The notes below the pieces were generated by a model. It did no database searches. It was not told the origin of the DNA and saw only the letters and a program-made list of their open reading frames with translations. From assembly GCA_026419785.1 (NCBI GenBank), contig JAODTK010005903.1:62001-126000 (forward strand): a stretch of 64,000 bases of DNA. Direction: 5' to 3'. A program made the translations under genes and the position numbers. This document shows positions 59,481 through 64,000 of the stretch, piece after piece; the first letter of the stretch is position 1, and each line of letters opens with the position of its first letter. Source of the DNA: Sclerodactyla briareus (lineage: Eukaryota; Echinodermata; Holothuroidea; Dendrochirotida; Sclerodactylidae).

Positions 59481-60467
59481 TGACTTATAAATATACACAT
59501 CAAATTGTCCACAAGGAGCTATGGTTACTCTCGTGCTTTTATTCTAAAGAAGCTATTACTGCAACGAATGCTCTAGGCACTGGCCACGTGGTTTTCATAC
59601 AGCAACAGCACTTCATTATTGTAATGAACCCGCAAAGCTAGCCTGCTCCTTCATACAACAAGGCTCTTGCACGCTCTTCCGTATGTGAGTCTATCTCATT
59701 GTTTGTGAATGAATGTCGTGGTACTGTACAACTGAACCTCATTGCTCCGCCAATCAAAAACATGAATAACTTCATTTTAATTTGCAACGGGGGAAAGTTA
59801 CAGCGCACGGCAGAAAAGTGCATTTATGTCTTCTGAACATATTCCAAATACCAGTGGGAATCATCATGTTGAGTGGCCAAAAAAAAATGTTTTATTGCCA
59901 GTACATTCGTTCCCCATACTAACCCGAATTTTCCAAACAATTGCATTGCGAACCGCTATGTAACTTAGTATGCAAACAGCAAACCAGAAATTTGGTGTTT
60001 TGCAGAAGAATTCTCTGATTACAGTAGTAGGACATTTCCAATAGCATGAAGGATTGAAGTTTAACACAACCGAAACCAATGGAAATTGTGAAATTCCCTA
60101 CTAAAAGGTAGGAGAGCAAGATTTTAGGTGTAGTGTGCCAAAAACCAAAGTTCCACTATTAAACAAATGACCAAGTGAATTTGAAATTATGTGTTATATG
60201 TTTGAGATTCAATGAGCCAAGAAGATTTTCACATAATAGCCTATTATGCCCCTGTAACAACCTTTGACTTGATCTCATAAGGCCAAAGATGTCTTCAGCC
60301 TGGGGTCGCCTATTGGAAAACCTCAGGACCTGACTAATATTGATCAATTGGTACTGATCGTGTAACATCCCAGAACCCCTTGTGGATAGCTGAGGTGTAG
60401 TTCCTGATCGCCGGCTATTGCCCCTCCGCTGTGAACAGTGAGCTCAAGGGGTGGCCCTCCAGACGAC
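59481..60467. other. No gene recognised
   Basis: AT-rich sequence without domain-bearing frames. Confidence 0.5.
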
Positions 60468-60712
60468 CGACAGACAGACAGACAGACAGACAGACATACA
60501 GACAGACACAGACAGACAGACAGACGACAGCAGACAGACAGACAGAACACAGACCGATCAGACAGCAGACAGACAGACAGACAGACAGACAGAGAGACAG
60601 ACAGACGACAGCTAGATAGAATGATAGATAGATAGATGATAGATAGATAGATGATAGTGTAGATAATTGCTGAGATAGATAGATATAGATAGATAATCGA
60701 TCATCGATATGA
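60468..60712 (+). repeat. Long compound (GACA)n-(GATA)n array
   Basis: About 140 bp of interrupted GACA followed by about 90 bp of GATA. Sequence on both strands creates artefactual Arg/Asp/Gln or Ser/Val/Cys/Leu open frames. Confidence 0.95.
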
Positions 60713-60859
60713 TAGACTAACATGTGTCGGTGGTAGACCGCCCATTGTATCTGCCCCGCTTTGGAGCCATCATTGGGAAAAAGTATCTAATACCCTGTGA
60801 AGACCTCAAGTTTGTTCAGAAACCAAATAGCCTTCATAAGTAAAAAAAAAGTCACATGA

Positions 60860-61465
60860 TTTTGCAAATTTGACCCTTGATGGCCTTGAAATGACTGTTA
60901 ACTTTTGTCCAGGAACAAATGTCGCCCCCATCCCCCAAGTTTGGAAAATCTCATATTTCGGCAAATTTGACCTCAGATGACCTTGAAATGACTCCCACAT
61001 TTTTCGGGATCAACTCCAGTCGCCTACCCACCGATTTCTTTCAGTGCCGACAACTTGCAAAATTGCGCACAATTGGAGACCTCGATGACCTTGAAATGAG
61101 TTCCACATTTTTCGGGATCAACTGTAGTCCCTACCCACCCCAAATTTTGTGCAATTCCGAACCAACTTGAAAATTTGCGTGAATCATCAAAATTGCGGCA
61201 CCCCAGCATTGCAGTGATGCCCCTTTCGAACTCTTCTGAGATTTCAATAGGGCGCACCTGTGTACCAATTTTAAGATTATCGGCCTGCAGCGTTAAAGAG
61301 TTATTGCGCTAAAATCCCAAAGTTGCCGGCGGCGGTGGAGCCTGGGACCGCAGCTGTGGCGGCGGCTACACACCAACAACCATCCTTTACCAGACACGTC
61401 CAGTGGCTCGCGTGGAGATAAATGACAATGGGCATACAATAGCTCCACCAGCGTTGCTGGTTTAG
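60860..61465 (+). repeat. Dispersed repeat C, copy 2, ending in a hairpin
   Basis: Three ATGACCTTGAAATGA..CCCACATTTTTCGGGATCAACT blocks lead to AAGAGTTATTGCGCTAAAAT (61296-61315), a GGCGGCGG core, GGCGGCTACACACC and GTCCAGTGGCTCG. It ends at ACCAGC-GT-TGCTGGTTTAGCTA (about 61446-61469) followed by an A run. Confidence 0.8.
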
Positions 61466-61639
61466 CTATAAAAAAAAAAATTTTCTTTGGTTCCACAGCC
61501 GTTTATTATATTTATGTAAGGAGAAAAATTGTCTCACCAAACCTGGTGAATAATGACGGAATTCGTTGAAAGAATGCCTTTTTGGCCACAATTACCCCTA
61601 GATGACCTCTTATCTCAAATTCCTGAAAACCCTATATGT

Positions 61640-62003
61640 ACCATTGGTCCACTGATATTACTGACAAGTTTCATGATCATCCGATTTGAACTGTAGAAAA
61701 GAAGCATTTTGGCATTTTTGCAAAATGGCCAAAGTTCACCCCCCCAAGTTTACCGTTTGAACTCAACTCCTGAACACCCCATATGCCCCTTCACTCAGTG
61801 ATCATTGTGACCCGAGTTTTTCACATGATTCGGCAGAGTAGCAATTTGAATCAATTGTTGCAGACAGACAGAACAGGACATACGACAGTACAGACAGACA
61901 GAACAGACAGCCAGATAGATAGATAGATAGATTAAGATGGATAGATAGATAGCATGCACAATCATAATAGCGCACCCAACCATATGGCTGTGTGGGGCTA
62001 AAA
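61640..62003 (+). repeat. Short element with GACA/GATA array and hairpin terminus
   Basis: TGAACACCCCATATGCCCCT precedes a GACA/GATA array (61861-61952). CACCCAACCATATGGCTGTG and GGGCTAAAAAA (61973-62004) close it. The internal phrases match 35330-35565. Confidence 0.7.
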
Positions 62004-62149
62004 AATTCAACGAGATTATTCACAAATATTGAAGATATCCTATTTATTTCTGAATACTTTTTTCATCTTCCTGTAATTAAACATGGCGCAAAAATGCAGC
62101 ATTTACTGTGGTCTATGAGCGGCCTTCACATCATAGGTGTGACAGCCGA

Positions 62150-62512
62150 TAGTCATAAGGTTCTATATCATGAGGGGGTCAATGTTCTAAGGGTTCATAT
62201 TCATAAGTTCTTGTTCATAAGTTGTTATTCATATGAGCAAAAAGGTTCATTGTTCATAAGGTTTCGTTATCAAATGGCAAACAAGGTGTCGGTAATTCAT
62301 AATATTTAAGAAGGTTCGTAATTCCTAATATTAAAAAAGTTCGATATTCATAATAGAAAAAAGGTTCGCTATTCATAATAAGGAAAAAGGTGTCGATATC
62401 CTAATAGGAACAAAGGTTTGATATTCATATTAAAAAGGTTTGTAATTCATCATCGACAAAAGTTTGATATTCATAAGAGGTCAAACGGTCTGATATCCAT
62501 AATAAAGCGAGA
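62150..62512 (+). repeat. Diverged minisatellite, about 20-30-bp units
   Basis: Variants of AAAAAGGTTCGATATTCATA followed by ATA recur about a dozen times with length changes (for example near 62297, 62326, 62357, 62387, 62415 and 62462). It has no coding capacity and no palindromic repeat structure. Confidence 0.85.
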
Positions 62513-64000
62513 GATGTGTCTTAGAGGGGGGGGGGGTGGGGTCTGAACCCAAGGGTATGCGCCACCCTCATAAATGACCTCACATCCCTATTGGCAAGTA
62601 AGTAAAAAGTTTATGAGGCCCCGGGAGGAAACATAGCTGACTGTAATATGTGCCTAACTAACAGGCTGCAACACCTCTACTGAACTGCAAAGAAAATCAG
62701 TTTTTGTAGTCAAAAGCCCAAAAGTGGTATTAGCGGCCGGTATATTATGAACACATCGGGCATTACCAATGACAGTTTGACGAATATATAATGATGTCCG
62801 AGAGATGATCAAATGTCGGAAAACAACGCGACATGAATGGCGCTCCTTATGGTCTGATCCACGTGAATGGAATGGTAGTCAGGTAACATTCATCAGTGCC
62901 CTTGTGATTCGGGACAATGTATATAAATAAATAATGTCAGAATGTTTCCACGATTCTAGCACTAGTTCTCCCTCCCCTCCGCTCCGACCCATCTATCAAA
63001 TGATTTAGACTAGCTTAGCCTGATGCTTGCTGAAAAAAAAAAAGTCTTCGCTATCACTACTGATACAAACCAGCGTTCCCGAAAAAAACAAGGGGGCGGG
63101 AGGGCGAATTCGCCCCCGAAAGTTAAAAAGAGCTCTCGAAATCACATTTATGGGGGTGAAAAAAATATCAAAATATTGGGAAAATTGCCCCTGAAAAATT
63201 TTCCCTTTATCCAATTTGGCTTGGTAGTACAAGCAAAAAGAGATTCTGATTTTCGCACCAAATACCATCGAAAGTTTATCATTCTGTGACCATATCGTTC
63301 ATAAGACCATTGTTTTTGTTGTATAAATACGTTACATCGATTAAACATATTCAGTGAGCTCACACAAATTGGACTGCATTGAACCTCACAGCTGCCACCA
63401 GCACAGTTTATAACAATCCAGCGATATATATATATACAAGTACGGACGTAACTCGCACCCCCCCCCCCCCCCCCCACCGCCACAGACGACCCCCCTCCCC
63501 CCCCCCCCAGCTGGTACGGTTGCCGCTCCACACCGGCTCAATGTCCGATCCGACCAGTCGAGTCATTAATACCCAATTCACCGGAAAACAAAAGTGTTTT
63601 GCAGGAAATCTCAAATTTAGTTGGATTTCTTAGCAGTAAGATTGAATCGACACTGCGGAAACATGTGAAATTGACAGAATTCCTTGCAAGAAAAGTACGA
63701 GAGCAGGAACAGCTGATTTTGCCAAATCAAACCTAAAAACACCCAAATTAAATGAAAATTATATTACACAATCAAGACAGAAGATTGCTTGGGTGGCCCT
63801 AATGTAAATTTGCCTATGCTACAGTGTTGTAGTTAGGATACAAGTTTTTCGAAGCTTCTGGCATCTCGGTGGAGGGTATGGCGCGAGGGCAGTCGAGCCC
63901 CCCTCCCCCCCGCCTCCTCAAAACCAGACTAACTACAGCCTATCTTGGAAAAAGTCACGGGGAATATGACGATCCTGGTGGATCCGTCACATACTCGTTA
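62513..64000. other. No gene recognised
   Basis: Poly-G (62525-62534), C18 (63458-63475) and a TA run (63425-63435) are the only marked features. Open frames over the C-runs are compositional. Confidence 0.5.

Noticed and set aside
60415-60723. Cys/Ser/Leu/Val-rich open frame
   Set aside because: Direct translation of the GACA/GATA microsatellite.
62150-62512. CRISPR-like array
   Set aside because: Units are adjoining and diverged, with no conserved repeat alternating with unique spacers, and the genome is eukaryotic.
63379-63633. Pro/His-rich open frame
   Set aside because: Produced by C-runs and a TA repeat.

Overview
The window is metazoan nuclear DNA, most likely from a marine invertebrate. 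There are no prokaryotic features. It shows long AT-rich non-coding stretches, consensus splice sites, tRNA-derived SINEs, DIRS-like, LINE and Penelope-type retroelement remnants, DNA transposons, (GACA)n(GATA)n arrays and long poly-C/poly-G runs. The phylum cannot be fixed from the sequence alone. Frame breaks by single bases, often in homopolymers, occur even in the one conserved host gene, so either the assembly carries long-read indel noise or much of the region is decaying.

One host gene is recognisable. It is a NCK (Nck/dreadlocks) SH2/SH3 adaptor on the minus strand. A large coding exon (37561-36586) carries three SH3 domains in NCK order and the start of the SH2 domain, and ends at a GTAAGT donor. 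The rest of the SH2 domain and the stop lie in a terminal exon at 18338-18123, about 18.2 kb away. The splice phase agrees between the two exons. The intron holds a degenerate DIRS-like element (about 24.6-29.3 kb, same strand), a hAT-like element (31774-32900), a foldback/GGC-rich repeat and several tandem and dispersed repeats.

Layout: 1-18 kb, mostly unique AT-rich sequence with a Penelope-type GIY-YIG remnant (6.36-6.70 kb), a SINE (14.94-15.21 kb) and a 340-bp MITE (16.44 kb). 18.1-37.6 kb, the NCK gene. 37.6-45 kb, dispersed repeats, a SINE (38.8 kb) and a LINE scrap (43.65 kb). 45.0-56.1 kb, a minus-strand DIRS-like element with gag-like, RT, RNase H and tyrosine-recombinase parts, whose RT is split by about 7 kb of other sequence bounded by inverted repeats (47.66-53.64 kb). 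56.2-57.0 kb, a plus-strand L2/CR1-type LINE 3' end. 57-64 kb, repeat-rich sequence with GACA/GATA arrays, a second GGC-rich repeat copy and an unusual 20-30-bp minisatellite at 62.15-62.51 kb.

The genes do not form an operon or pathway. The biological story is one signalling-adaptor gene embedded in, and stretched by, mobile-element DNA.
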